Source: Syntrophaceae bacterium
GTDB taxonomy: Bacteria; Desulfobacterota; Syntrophia; Syntrophales; UBA2192
Length of the DNA stretch: 64,000 bases
Direction of reading: 5' to 3'
NCBI GenBank assembly: GCA_013177795.1
Contig: JABLXY010000002.1
Location: 248,001 to 312,000 of the forward strand
In this document: piece after piece, positions 9,140 to 18,151 of the stretch
Position numbering within the stretch: position 1 is the first letter of the stretch
How the letters are laid out: every line of letters begins with the position of its first letter
The notes under the pieces: generated by a model
What the model saw: the letters and a program-made list of their open reading frames with translations, nothing else
The model's database searches: none
Told to the model about the DNA's origin: nothing
Position numbers and translations under genes: made by a program

Positions 9140-10177
9140 ATGATCCGAGTCGGTATTTACGGCGGCAGCGGGTACACGGGACTCGAGCTGATGCGGATCC
9201 TGCTGCGGCACCCCGGCGTCGAGGTGACGGGGCTCACGTCGCGCAAGTTCAAGGGGCAGCCCCTTTCGGAAACCTACCCCCTGTTCGAGGGGCTCACCGA
9301 CATCCGCTTCATCGACGCCTCGCCCGAGGAGCTGGCCGGGATGGCCGATGTGATCTTCACGGCCACCCCCCACGGCGAGGCCATGGCCGTCGCGCCGGCC
9401 TTTCTCGAGGCCGGCAAGAAGGTCATCGACCTCTCCGCCGATTTCCGGCTGCGGGACCTCGACGTCTTCGCCAAGTGGTACCACCGGCACACGGCCCCCG
9501 ACCTCGTGCAGCGCGCCGTCTACGGCCTGCCGGAGCTCTACCGGGATGCGGTGAAGAGGGCGGACCTCGTGGCCAACCCCGGCTGCTACGTGACGAGCGC
9601 CATCCTCGCGCTGGCGCCCGCCCTGCGGGAAAAGGTCATCGACCCGGACACGATCATCATCGACTCCAAGTCCGGCGTGAGCGGCGCCGGGCGCGACCCC
9701 GTCATCGGCTCGCTGTTCTGCGAGGTCGACGAGGGGTTCAAGGCCTACAAGGTCGGCGGGCACCGGCACAGCCCCGAGATCGAGCAGGAGCTGAGCGTGC
9801 TGGCGGGCCGGCCGGTGAAGGTCTCGTTCACGCCGCACCTGCTGCCGATCAACCGCGGCATCCTCAGCACCGTCTACGCGAGCCTCAAAAAAACGCTTTC
9901 CACGGCCGAGATGATTGACTTATATAGAAGCGTCTACGGCGGCGAACCGTTCATCCGGGTCCTGGACAAAGGCGTCTACCCGAACGTGTCCTCCGTGAAG
10001 GGGACCAACTTTTGCCACCTCGGGCTTGCCGTCGACGAGCGGACAAACCGGGTCATCATCCTGTCGGCCATCGACAACCTCGTGAAGGGGGCCTCGGGCC
10101 AGGCGGTCCAGAACATGAACCTCATGTGCGGCCTGCGCGAGGATACGGCCCTGGACATGATCGCCCTCTTCCCGTAG
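9140..10177 (+). CDS. argC: N-acetyl-gamma-glutamyl-phosphate reductase
   Basis: ArgC performs the NADPH-dependent third step of arginine synthesis in the cytoplasm. The 345-residue product has the nucleotide-binding GGSGYTGLELMRIL, the catalytic cysteine in NPGCYVTSA and the HRHSPEIEQEL region with the active-site His. Length and motifs are standard for the longer class. No other arginine gene is adjacent. An acetylornithine-type aminotransferase is encoded at 42534-43739. Confidence 0.95.
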   Translation: MIRVGIYGGSGYTGLELMRILLRHPGVEVTGLTSRKFKGQPLSETYPLFEGLTDIRFIDASPEELAGMADVIFTATPHGEAMAVAPAFLEAGKKVIDLSADFRLRDLDVFAKWYHRHTAPDLVQRAVYGLPELYRDAVKRADLVANPGCYVTSAILALAPALREKVIDPDTIIIDSKSGVSGAGRDPVIGSLFCEVDEGFKAYKVGGHRHSPEIEQELSVLAGRPVKVSFTPHLLPINRGILSTVYASLKKTLSTAEMIDLYRSVYGGEPFIRVLDKGVYPNVSSVKGTNFCHLGLAVDERTNRVIILSAIDNLVKGASGQAVQNMNLMCGLREDTALDMIALFP

Positions 10178-10236
10178 GCCCTGTCGGGGAGGAGCGAAAC
10201 CGCCGTCGATTCGTTTTCTGCACGGGAGGGAAGGCC

Positions 10237-11739
<1,503 letters not shown>

Positions 11740-11765
11740 ATGCTCACGCCGAGAGGCAGGCAAAA

Positions 11766-11800
11766 AGAGAGGCCGCCCGGCATACCGGGCGGCCTCTTTG
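11766..11800. terminator. Bidirectional terminator between cysS and a convergent gene
   Basis: A 13-bp perfect stem (AGAGGCCGCCCGG with CCGGGCGGCCTCT) closes a CATA loop. It has CTTTG on the right and CAAAAAG on the left, so U-runs follow the hairpin on both strands. It can serve both cysS and the minus-strand gene at 11876. Confidence 0.8.
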
Positions 11801-11875
11801 CAGCTCCCCTTCCGAATTCGATTCTTCTTCCGGTCCAGGCTGAAGGGAGCGGTCCGTTGCTTCCCTTCGAGGATC

Positions 11876-12151
11876 TCACCCCAGCATATTCTTCAGGCCT
11901 TCAGCCACCGGGGCGGTGAAAAGGGCCACGAGAAGGGCGTACATCGCGAAGCTGCCGACTGCCTCGCCGAGGTAGATCTTCTCGTACTTCTGCTTCAGGG
12001 ACACGATGATCATGCCGCCGACGATGAGGCATCCGAGATGGAAGTAGGGGAAGTTCTCCGCGCCCGCCGCGGCGTACTCGGCAAAGCAGAAGGTGCCCGT
12101 GATCAGCACGACGATACCCGCCAGAATGAGTGTCGAAAGCGTCCTTTTCAT
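11876..12151 (-). CDS. Small hypothetical membrane protein
   Basis: The 91-residue product begins with a strong hydrophobic segment (MKRTLSTLILAGIVVLITG) that could be a signal peptide or membrane anchor. Two further hydrophobic stretches follow (FHLGCLIVGGMIIVSL and SFAMYALLVALFTAPV). I do not recognise a family. The start at 12151 follows GGAGGA; an in-frame ATG at 12166 would overlap that signal. It converges on cysS with a shared terminator. Confidence 0.6.
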   Translation of the reverse strand: MKRTLSTLILAGIVVLITGTFCFAEYAAAGAENFPYFHLGCLIVGGMIIVSLKQKYEKIYLGEAVGSFAMYALLVALFTAPVAEGLKNMLG

Positions 12152-12552
12152 GATGTCTCCTCCCAATGTTTTCTATGATTGCATGCTATGGATTGCCGAT
12201 CTTTGCCCTCATGTATTGAAAAGAGTATGCCATGAGCGGAGCAAGGGGGCTGAAAAATTGCATGTTATTGATATAAAAGGAGAATATGATGAACTGTCGA
12301 ATCCCCTCCGGTGCCGTGCACCGGTCCGGGCAGGGCATTTTTTAACGAAACGTTAAACCGGGTTCCATGAAATGTGGAAAGGCAAGGCGCAGGGCAAACG
12401 GCAAAAGGGGGAGATAATCGGGAGGTCGTAACGGCACAGGGCAGGAGCAGGTTCATGGGTATCGGCCACGCGGATGCTGGCGGGTCTTCTGCCGGACTGT
12501 GCAAGAGGGACCGGGCGTCGCCGCCCGGCCCCCGGTCGGTCGATCCTGCGCG
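12152..12552. other. Intergenic region with two short palindromes and a heptad repeat
   Basis: No convincing gene is seen in these 401 bases. They hold CCGGTGC-CGT-GCACCGG (12308-12324), TTTAACG-AAA-CGTTAAA (12341-12357) and a short G/A-rich run of heptamers (GGCAAGG, CGCAGGG, CAAACGG, CAAAAGG; about 12381-12410). A 19-codon reading frame (12286-12345) is preceded by AAAAGGAG, but nothing else supports it as a gene. Confidence 0.5.
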
Positions 12553-13074
12553 TCAGAGAAGCTTGAACCTCGATACGATCGCTTCGAGGGCGCCACGGTT
12601 CTTTTCGAAATCCTGAACGGTACCCGATGCGGCAACGGTGAAGAGCCTGTTCTTTTTCTGGGCAACGGCCCCCAGCGCGCGAACGGGCGCCTCCGCGGGC
12701 CCGTACTGGTACTCGTAGACGATCCCATGATCGGCGCCTGCGACCTGGCCGGCGATGTGCTTCACCATGCGGTGACCGGTCATCTCCGCCGCCCGCCGCT
12801 GCATCGTCGCCTTCACCGCGTTCTGACGGGGATCGGCGATTTCCGATACGGTGACCGTGAGGCCGGGGCTGCAGAGCTCACGGCCCGATACGGGATCCGC
12901 GACCCGTCCGCATTCCTTCGGGTGCGCCTCGAGCCCGTCAGGGCAGTCAACCACGGTCCAGTCCTGAGGCACGGCGATGCTGAAACCCTTCTCCCCGATG
13001 TCGAGAGATCGAAAATCTCCCGGGACTGACCCCGCCGCGGCCTTGCCGCCGAAGACCTTGTCGAAAAATCCCAT
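12553..13074 (-). CDS. Hypothetical protein, possibly DcrB/PsbP-like fold
   Basis: The 173-residue product starts MGFFDKVFGGK. It contains a segment in the style of PsbP/DcrB proteins (FSIAVPQDWTVVDCPDGLEA and a closing IVSRFKLL). There is no signal peptide and no membrane segment. I rate the family match as weak. The start at 13074 is set by AAAGGAGA six bases upstream; an upstream ATG at 13104 lacks such a signal. It is a single-gene unit with its own promoter and a leader of about 130 bases. Confidence 0.6.
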   Translation of the reverse strand: MGFFDKVFGGKAAAGSVPGDFRSLDIGEKGFSIAVPQDWTVVDCPDGLEAHPKECGRVADPVSGRELCSPGLTVTVSEIADPRQNAVKATMQRRAAEMTGHRMVKHIAGQVAGADHGIVYEYQYGPAEAPVRALGAVAQKKNRLFTVAASGTVQDFEKNRGALEAIVSRFKLL

Positions 13075-13210
13075 AGAAACTCTCCTTTCCCGGGGTTGAT
13101 CCAAAAAGAAACCGCCATCCGATCACCCGATCGAATGGCGGCCCGACCATTCAGACTTCCTCCGGGAGCCGCAAGGCCCCCGAACCCCGAAACCGGTTAT
13201 GTTTTTCTTG

Positions 13211-13239
13211 CTTATAAACGATTTCTCGTCCAAAAGCAA
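13211..13239 (-). promoter_or_regulatory. Putative promoter for the gene at 12553-13074
   Basis: On the minus strand TTGCTT and TATAAG are 17 bases apart. The leader between this site and the start codon contains a CCGCCAT/ATGGCGG inverted repeat at about 13112-13142 that could fold in the RNA. Confidence 0.45.
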
Positions 13240-13357
13240 CGGGCAGGCGGGCTGGGGTGAGGCCCCGTCAATGCCGTCATCGGGAAAGGAAACCGGCTTG
13301 CCCACGCACCGGGGCGGAGAGGTCGAGGCACGTGAACGTGGGACGAAACGGGCGGGA

Positions 13358-14281
13358 TCAGAGCTCTTCGGGGGTGAAGGCGACGACCTCGTCGATGGAG
13401 GACGCATCGGCGAAGAGCATCACCACCCGGTCGACCCCGACGGCGATACCGGCCGACTCCGGCATGCGGGGCAGGTCCCGGAGGAATGCCTCCGGCATAG
13501 GGTAGGGCTCCCGGCCCCTGCGCATCCGCACCTCGTTTTCCGCTTCGAACCGTCTCCGCTGTTCCTCCGCGTCGGTCAGCTCCGTGAAGCCGTTGGCCAG
13601 CTCGAGGCCGCCGATATAAATCTCGAAGCGCTCGGCCGCGGCCGGGTTCCCCGCCTTGCGCCGCGCCAGAGAACCGAAGGCGAGGGGGTAGTCGAACAGC
13701 AGCGTCGGTTTCGGGCTGCCGAGCCGGGGCTCGATCTCCAGGGCCAGGACCTCCTCGAAACGATCCTCCGCGAGGGCCGTCTCGAGGGGGACGGACCCGT
13801 ACCGCGCGAAGGCTTCCGCCACCGGGAGCCGCTCCCAGGGTTTTGCGAGATCGATCGGAAGGCCCCGGTACGAGAGCGCGGGTCCCATTCCCAGGGCGCC
13901 CGCCACGTAGAGGAAGAGGTCCTCGCACTCTTCCATGAGCTGCCGGTAATCGATGCCGGCGCGGTACCATTCCAGCAGGGTGAACTCGGGCAGGTGCAGG
14001 GGCCCCCGCTCGCGGCCGCGCCAGCACTTGGCGATCTGGAAGATCCGCTCGAAGCCCGCCGCAAGCATCCGCTTCATGCAGATCTCCGGCGAGGGGTGGA
14101 GCCACCACGGCCCGGAGGCAACGGCGTCGATGTGGGATTCGGGCAGGGGGGAGGGGATGCGGTTGGGGGTTTCGACCTCGAGGTAGCCCCGGGACAGGAA
14201 GAAGGCGCGCGTCGCGTGGAGGATGTCAGCGCGCAGTTCGAGGGCCCGTCGCCTGCCCTCGCATTCCCGGTCGGCGCTCAT
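13358..14281 (-). CDS. epmA: Elongation factor P--(R)-beta-lysine ligase EpmA
   Basis: EpmA is a truncated lysyl-tRNA-synthetase relative that attaches (R)-beta-lysine to EF-P. The 307-residue product has only the class II synthetase core and no anticodon domain. It shows the motif 2 region (FQIAKCWRGRERGPLHLPEFTLLEWYRA) and the motif 3 segment (GIAVGVDRVVMLFA). The gene starts 16 bases after the efp stop, and epmB lies on the other side of efp. That context settles the call against a stray LysRS fragment. Confidence 0.93.
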   Translation of the reverse strand: MSADRECEGRRRALELRADILHATRAFFLSRGYLEVETPNRIPSPLPESHIDAVASGPWWLHPSPEICMKRMLAAGFERIFQIAKCWRGRERGPLHLPEFTLLEWYRAGIDYRQLMEECEDLFLYVAGALGMGPALSYRGLPIDLAKPWERLPVAEAFARYGSVPLETALAEDRFEEVLALEIEPRLGSPKPTLLFDYPLAFGSLARRKAGNPAAAERFEIYIGGLELANGFTELTDAEEQRRRFEAENEVRMRRGREPYPMPEAFLRDLPRMPESAGIAVGVDRVVMLFADASSIDEVVAFTPEEL

Positions 14282-14297
14282 GGGGCCCGGTGTCCGA

Positions 14298-14861
14298 TCA
14301 TTCCTTGACCCGGGTCAGGTACTCGCCCGTCCGCGTGTCGATGCGGATCTTTTCGCCCTGCTCGATGAAGGGGGGCACGCTGACCTTGTAGCCCGTCTCG
14401 ACGATGACCGGCTTGTAGTTGCCCGAGACCGTGTCGCCCTTGATCCAGGGAGGGGCTTCCGTCACGACGACGTCGACGAAGTTGGGCAGCGTGATGTCGA
14501 TCGGGCGGTCGCGGAACAGCAGGACCTTGCATTCCATGTTCTCGATGAGGAAGTTCTTCGCGTCGCCGACCTGCTCCGCCGTGAGGGCGATCTGCTCGTA
14601 GCTCTCGTTGTCCATGAAGTGAAAGGCGTCCCCTTCCCTGTAGAGGAACTGCATGTTCTTCTCTTCCGTCTCGGCGGGCTGGAAGGTGTCCACCTCGCGG
14701 AAGGTGCGGTCCACCTGGCTGCCCGTGAGCATGTTGCGGAGCTTGCAGCGGTACAGGGACTGCCCCTTGCCCGGCTTGACGAACTGGAAATCGACGACGA
14801 TGTAAGGTTCGTCGTCGAGCATGATTCTGAGGTTTTTCCGCAGGTCGCTTGCGCTGTACAT
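14298..14861 (-). CDS. efp: Translation elongation factor P
   Basis: EF-P rescues ribosomes stalled on polyproline. The 187-residue product has the KOW-like domain I with the loop KPGKGQS, where K32 is the expected modification site (K34 in E. coli). Two OB domains follow and end RIDTRTGEYLTRVKE. A lysine rather than arginine at the tip agrees with beta-lysylation by the flanking epmA and epmB. The start at 14861 is the family start. A promoter lies 44 bases upstream. Confidence 0.96.
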   Translation of the reverse strand: MYSASDLRKNLRIMLDDEPYIVVDFQFVKPGKGQSLYRCKLRNMLTGSQVDRTFREVDTFQPAETEEKNMQFLYREGDAFHFMDNESYEQIALTAEQVGDAKNFLIENMECKVLLFRDRPIDITLPNFVDVVVTEAPPWIKGDTVSGNYKPVIVETGYKVSVPPFIEQGEKIRIDTRTGEYLTRVKE

Positions 14862-14904
14862 ATCGGTTCTCCGCTCGGGGCGTTCGGCATCTGAAAAGGT
14901 TATT

Positions 14905-14933
14905 CTTCTAAACCATTTCTGCTTTGTTGTCAA
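14905..14933 (-). promoter_or_regulatory. Putative sigma-70 promoter of efp-epmA
   Basis: On the minus strand a perfect TTGACA is followed after 17 bases by TAGAAG. It lies in the epmB-efp gap, so efp-epmA can be transcribed independently of epmB. Confidence 0.6.
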
Positions 14934-14987
14934 AGGGAATTGAGGGGACCGCCGAGGCCGCAAAACCGTCCTGCGTCCTCGCCGCCT

Positions 14988-16031
14988 TCAGAGAAACGAG
15001 GCGGGCTGGAGGGGCACCTTTCCCTTCGTGCCCGGCATGTCGGCCACGTAGCGCGGCAGACAGACGCCCGAGGTCGTCTTCCACAGCTTTTCCATCAGCC
15101 GCATCCCGTCGCGGACGTCCACCCGGAAATGCGCCGTGCCCTTCACGTCTTCGCACTGGAAGAGGTAGTAGGGCTTCACGGCGATCCGCTCGAGGCCGTA
15201 GAGGAGCTCACGCATCGTCCGGTAGTCGTCATTGACCCCCCGGAGCAGCACGGACTGGTTCAGGACCGGGATGCCGGCCTCGAGCAGCCGTGCGCAGGCC
15301 GCGCCGGCCTCGGGCGTGATCTCCCGGGGGTGATTGAACTGGGTGAGCAGCCACAGGGGCCTGTACCTTCGGAGCATGCCGCAGAGCCGCTCCGTGACCC
15401 GCATGGGCAGCACGACGGGCGCCCGGCTCCCGATCCGCAGGACCTCGACGTGCCCGATGGCGCGCAGCCGCCCGAGCATCCGCTCCAGCCGTCCGTCGGA
15501 TAGGGTCAGCGGGTCGCCGCCCGACAGGATCACCTCACGCAGGGAGGGGCGGCGTTCGATGTAGGCGGCGGCGGCTTCCAGCTCGCGGGCTGTGAGGATC
15601 CTCTCCCGCTGGCGCCAGAGCCGCCTGCGGTTGCAGTGCCGGCAGTAGACGGCGCAGCGGTTCGTCGCGATGACGAGGCAGCGGTCCCGGAACCGGTGGA
15701 TGAGGCCGGGCACCGGGCTGTGGGCCTGCTCCCCCAGCGGGTCGTCGACGCCGCCGGGCATGGTGATCTCCAGGGGGTCAGGGACGCACTGCCTGCGGAT
15801 GGGGTCGGCGGGGTCCGCCGTATCGAGGAGGGAGAAATAGTACGGGGTGACGGCGGCTTGCCCGGTGCGGGTCACCTCCCCGAGCGCGAGGCGCTCCCGG
15901 CGCCGGAGCGCGAGGGGCCCCGCCAGCCCGTCGGCCGTGCGGATCCGGTTTTGGAACTGCCAGCGCCAGTCGTTCCACAGTTCAGGGGCAATCCGCGTGG
16001 ACGGCCCCGGGGAGGGTCTTTTCGCGCGCAA
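14988..16031 (-). CDS. epmB: EF-P beta-lysylation protein EpmB (radical SAM lysine 2,3-aminomutase family)
   Basis: EpmB converts lysine to (R)-beta-lysine for transfer to EF-P. The 347-residue product has the radical-SAM cluster CAVYCRHCNRRR at about residue 125, then EVILSGGDPLTLSDGRL. A KamA-like C-terminal part follows (KPYYLFQCEDVKGTAHFRV). It is shorter than catabolic KamA enzymes, which fits EpmB. The start codon is a TTG at 16031 with no clear Shine-Dalgarno, so the first residues are uncertain. Its neighbours efp and epmA define the pathway. Confidence 0.92.
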   Translation of the reverse strand: MRAKRPSPGPSTRIAPELWNDWRWQFQNRIRTADGLAGPLALRRRERLALGEVTRTGQAAVTPYYFSLLDTADPADPIRRQCVPDPLEITMPGGVDDPLGEQAHSPVPGLIHRFRDRCLVIATNRCAVYCRHCNRRRLWRQRERILTARELEAAAAYIERRPSLREVILSGGDPLTLSDGRLERMLGRLRAIGHVEVLRIGSRAPVVLPMRVTERLCGMLRRYRPLWLLTQFNHPREITPEAGAACARLLEAGIPVLNQSVLLRGVNDDYRTMRELLYGLERIAVKPYYLFQCEDVKGTAHFRVDVRDGMRLMEKLWKTTSGVCLPRYVADMPGTKGKVPLQPASFL

Positions 16032-16137
16032 GGGGGTTGTCCCGGGCGGTCGTAGTCAGATGCGGTTCTAGCACAACCGGTCGAAACTGCAAGCCTCAAA
16101 ATGCGCTTGTCCCGGCGGTCTCGGCGGTGGAAAGTCC

Positions 16138-16166
16138 TTGACAGGCAGACCGGTTTTCCCATACTT
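16138..16166 (+). promoter_or_regulatory. Putative promoter of the 16249-19482 operon
   Basis: A perfect TTGACA (16138-16143) is followed after 17 bases by ATACTT (16161-16166). The next gene on this strand starts 82 bases downstream. Confidence 0.6.
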
Positions 16167-16248
16167 CAGAGAGGCCCGGCGGGGGTGCGAAACGCCTCCG
16201 GGCCCGCTGCCGCGGCGGCGGGGCGCCCGGAAGGAACGGGGACGCGAG

Positions 16249-17199
16249 ATGAAGAGGGACATCCCGATCGCACGGCTGATGCCCGGTGATATCCTGCTGT
16301 ACAGGGGTAGGGGCCTGATCAGCGACGCCATCCGTTTCATCGACCGCTCGCAGGTCAGCCACGCTGCGCTGTTCGTCGGCCGGCACGGGCAGAAGGGACG
16401 CACCGTCGGCGAGGCGGTCCGCGAGGGGGTCATCCGCCGGGAGCTGCCGGCGAGCATCGGGCACGCCGAGTGGGTGGAAGCGCGGCGGCTCAAGGAGCCG
16501 CCGGCAAGCCTCGACCCCGTCATGGCCCGGGCCGCGCACTACCTCGATCGCGGCGAGCGGTACGCCTTTGAGCAGGTCCTGCTCCTCGCGCTGTTGTGCC
16601 TCACCCGCAATCTTGCCGGGTCCTCCGCACTCGCGGGGCTGATCCGGGAGACCCTCGATGCCGCCGCGGGATTCCTCCTGCACCTCGTCGACACGGGGCG
16701 GGAGCCCATGATCTGCTCCGAGTTCGTCTACCGGTGCTACAGCGAGTCGCTCCCGGGGGCCATCGCGCTCTCTGTGCGGGCCCCGGCCGCTGTACGGTTC
16801 GGGAGGCGGGACGTCCCGATCGGCCGCGGCAGCGCCCTGTCACGTCTCCTCGAGCGGCACGGCGGCAGCCTCCCGGGCGCCGGGGAGGTGCCGCTCAGGG
16901 CGGCTCAACCCGCGGGCGTCTCCGCCGTGGAGGAACGCATCGCGGCTTACTTCCGGGATGTGCAGGATCGGAAGGTGACGGCGGCCCGGGTCGACCTCCT
17001 GTCGCCGGATCTGCTGCCCTCGTTCGAGCGCTTCGCGGCAAGCCTCTACCGCGCGCGGTGCCGCCCGATGACCGCGGACCTGCCCCGCGAGGCGGTGCTG
17101 GGGGCGCTCCTCGACGCGGCGGCCGACTTCGTCACGCCGGGCGATCTGCAGAGAAGCCGAAGCCTTGCATTCTGCGGCAAACTCAAGGCAAAGGAGTGA
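16249..17199 (+). CDS. YiiX/permuted NlpC-P60-type papain-fold protein
   Basis: The 316-residue product looks like the YaeF/YiiX group of permuted papain-like enzymes, which act on amide or lipid substrates. MPGDILLYRGRG opens the fold and SQVSHAALFVGR supplies the catalytic His. PMICSEFVYRCYSE supplies the nucleophilic Cys. The C-terminal ~100 residues have no recognised domain. No signal peptide is visible. The start at 16249 is the first ATG before the conserved region. Four genes follow with almost no spacing, so it heads an operon with a thioesterase, a DUF6125 protein and a cell-wall enzyme. Confidence 0.75.
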   Translation: MKRDIPIARLMPGDILLYRGRGLISDAIRFIDRSQVSHAALFVGRHGQKGRTVGEAVREGVIRRELPASIGHAEWVEARRLKEPPASLDPVMARAAHYLDRGERYAFEQVLLLALLCLTRNLAGSSALAGLIRETLDAAAGFLLHLVDTGREPMICSEFVYRCYSESLPGAIALSVRAPAAVRFGRRDVPIGRGSALSRLLERHGGSLPGAGEVPLRAAQPAGVSAVEERIAAYFRDVQDRKVTAARVDLLSPDLLPSFERFAASLYRARCRPMTADLPREAVLGALLDAAADFVTPGDLQRSRSLAFCGKLKAKE

Positions 17200-17203
17200 A
17201 CGG

Positions 17204-17620
17204 ATGAAACTGCGCACGCACGTCGTCAACCACCTCGTCAGGAGCGAGGACCTCAACCACCACGGGACCCTCTTCGCAGGCAAGACGGCCATGTGGGTCG
17301 TCGAGTCGGGCTTCATCGCCGCCGCGAGCCTCACTCATCCGGAGCACATCGTCTGCCTCAACATCCACGGCATGCTGTTCAAGAAGCCCATCCGCAACGG
17401 CGAGATCGTGCGGTTCGAGAGCCGGGTGGTTCTCGCCGGCAAGACGCGGCTCGTGTCATATGTGAAGGTGGTCAACAACGCCAACGACGAATTCCTCCTC
17501 GACGGGTTCATCAGCTTCATCCACGTGGACCGGCAGGGACAGCCCGTCCCGCACGGCGTCGTCGTCGAGGCGACGGACCCCGAGGATGTCGCGCTGCAGG
17601 AGCGGGCCAGGGCGCTGTAG
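17204..17620 (+). CDS. Acyl-CoA thioesterase, hotdog fold
   Basis: The 138-residue protein matches the YciA/BACH-type thioesterases that hydrolyse acyl-CoA. It shows NHHGTLFAGKTAMWVVES with the catalytic Asn/His region, then GMLFKKPIRNGEIVRFESRV and VSYVKV. AAGGAG at 17191-17196 sets the ATG at 17204. The gene begins 4 bases after the preceding stop and ends 9 bases before the DUF6125 gene. Confidence 0.85.
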   Translation: MKLRTHVVNHLVRSEDLNHHGTLFAGKTAMWVVESGFIAAASLTHPEHIVCLNIHGMLFKKPIRNGEIVRFESRVVLAGKTRLVSYVKVVNNANDEFLLDGFISFIHVDRQGQPVPHGVVVEATDPEDVALQERARAL

Positions 17621-17629
17621 GAGTGCAAC

Positions 17630-18151
17630 ATGGACCTGAAACTGCTCGACCGGATGGGCCCCGCCGAGCTTCGCTCCTACGTGGAGTTTCTGCTGTGGCA
17701 CTACCGCGTCATCGACGGGTTCTGGTTTCTCTTCGTGCAGGAGCGCTTCGACCAGGCCACGGCCGAGGGAATCAACGAGCGCGTCTGGCACAAGGCCGCG
17801 GAACTCGCCGCCCGGGATCTCGTCAAGCGGTTCGGGTTCGGCAAGGGGCTGCCCGGCTTCGTGCAGGCCCTGCGCTATTTCCCCTGGACCCTCATCATCG
17901 GCTACGACATCGAGCAGAGGGATGACGAGGTGATCATCACCGTCCCCCGCTGCGCGCCGCAGGTCGCACGCCTGGCCCGGGGCCTGCCGGAATTCGCCTG
18001 CAAGGAGATGCACCGGGGGGAGTTCGCCAACTTTGCCCGCGTCATCGACGAAACCATCCGGGTGGAGTGCCTCTACGCGCCGCCCGACCCGCACCCCCCG
18101 GAGAACTTCTGCAAGTGGCGCTTCACGCTCGGGAGGTCAGGAGCCTCATGA
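17630..18151 (+). CDS. DUF6125 family protein, function unknown
   Basis: The 173-residue product has the features I associate with DUF6125 in anaerobic bacteria: an N-terminal FLLWHYRVIDGFWFL, then PWTLIIGYDIE, and a cysteine-bearing C-terminus VECLYAPPDPHPPENFCKW. The conserved cysteines resemble those of the L-2-amino-thiazoline-4-carboxylate hydrolase/4-vinyl-reductase fold, but no function is established. Its stop overlaps the next start (ATGA), so it is translationally coupled to the L,D-transpeptidase gene. Confidence 0.7.
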   Translation: MDLKLLDRMGPAELRSYVEFLLWHYRVIDGFWFLFVQERFDQATAEGINERVWHKAAELAARDLVKRFGFGKGLPGFVQALRYFPWTLIIGYDIEQRDDEVIITVPRCAPQVARLARGLPEFACKEMHRGEFANFARVIDETIRVECLYAPPDPHPPENFCKWRFTLGRSGAS

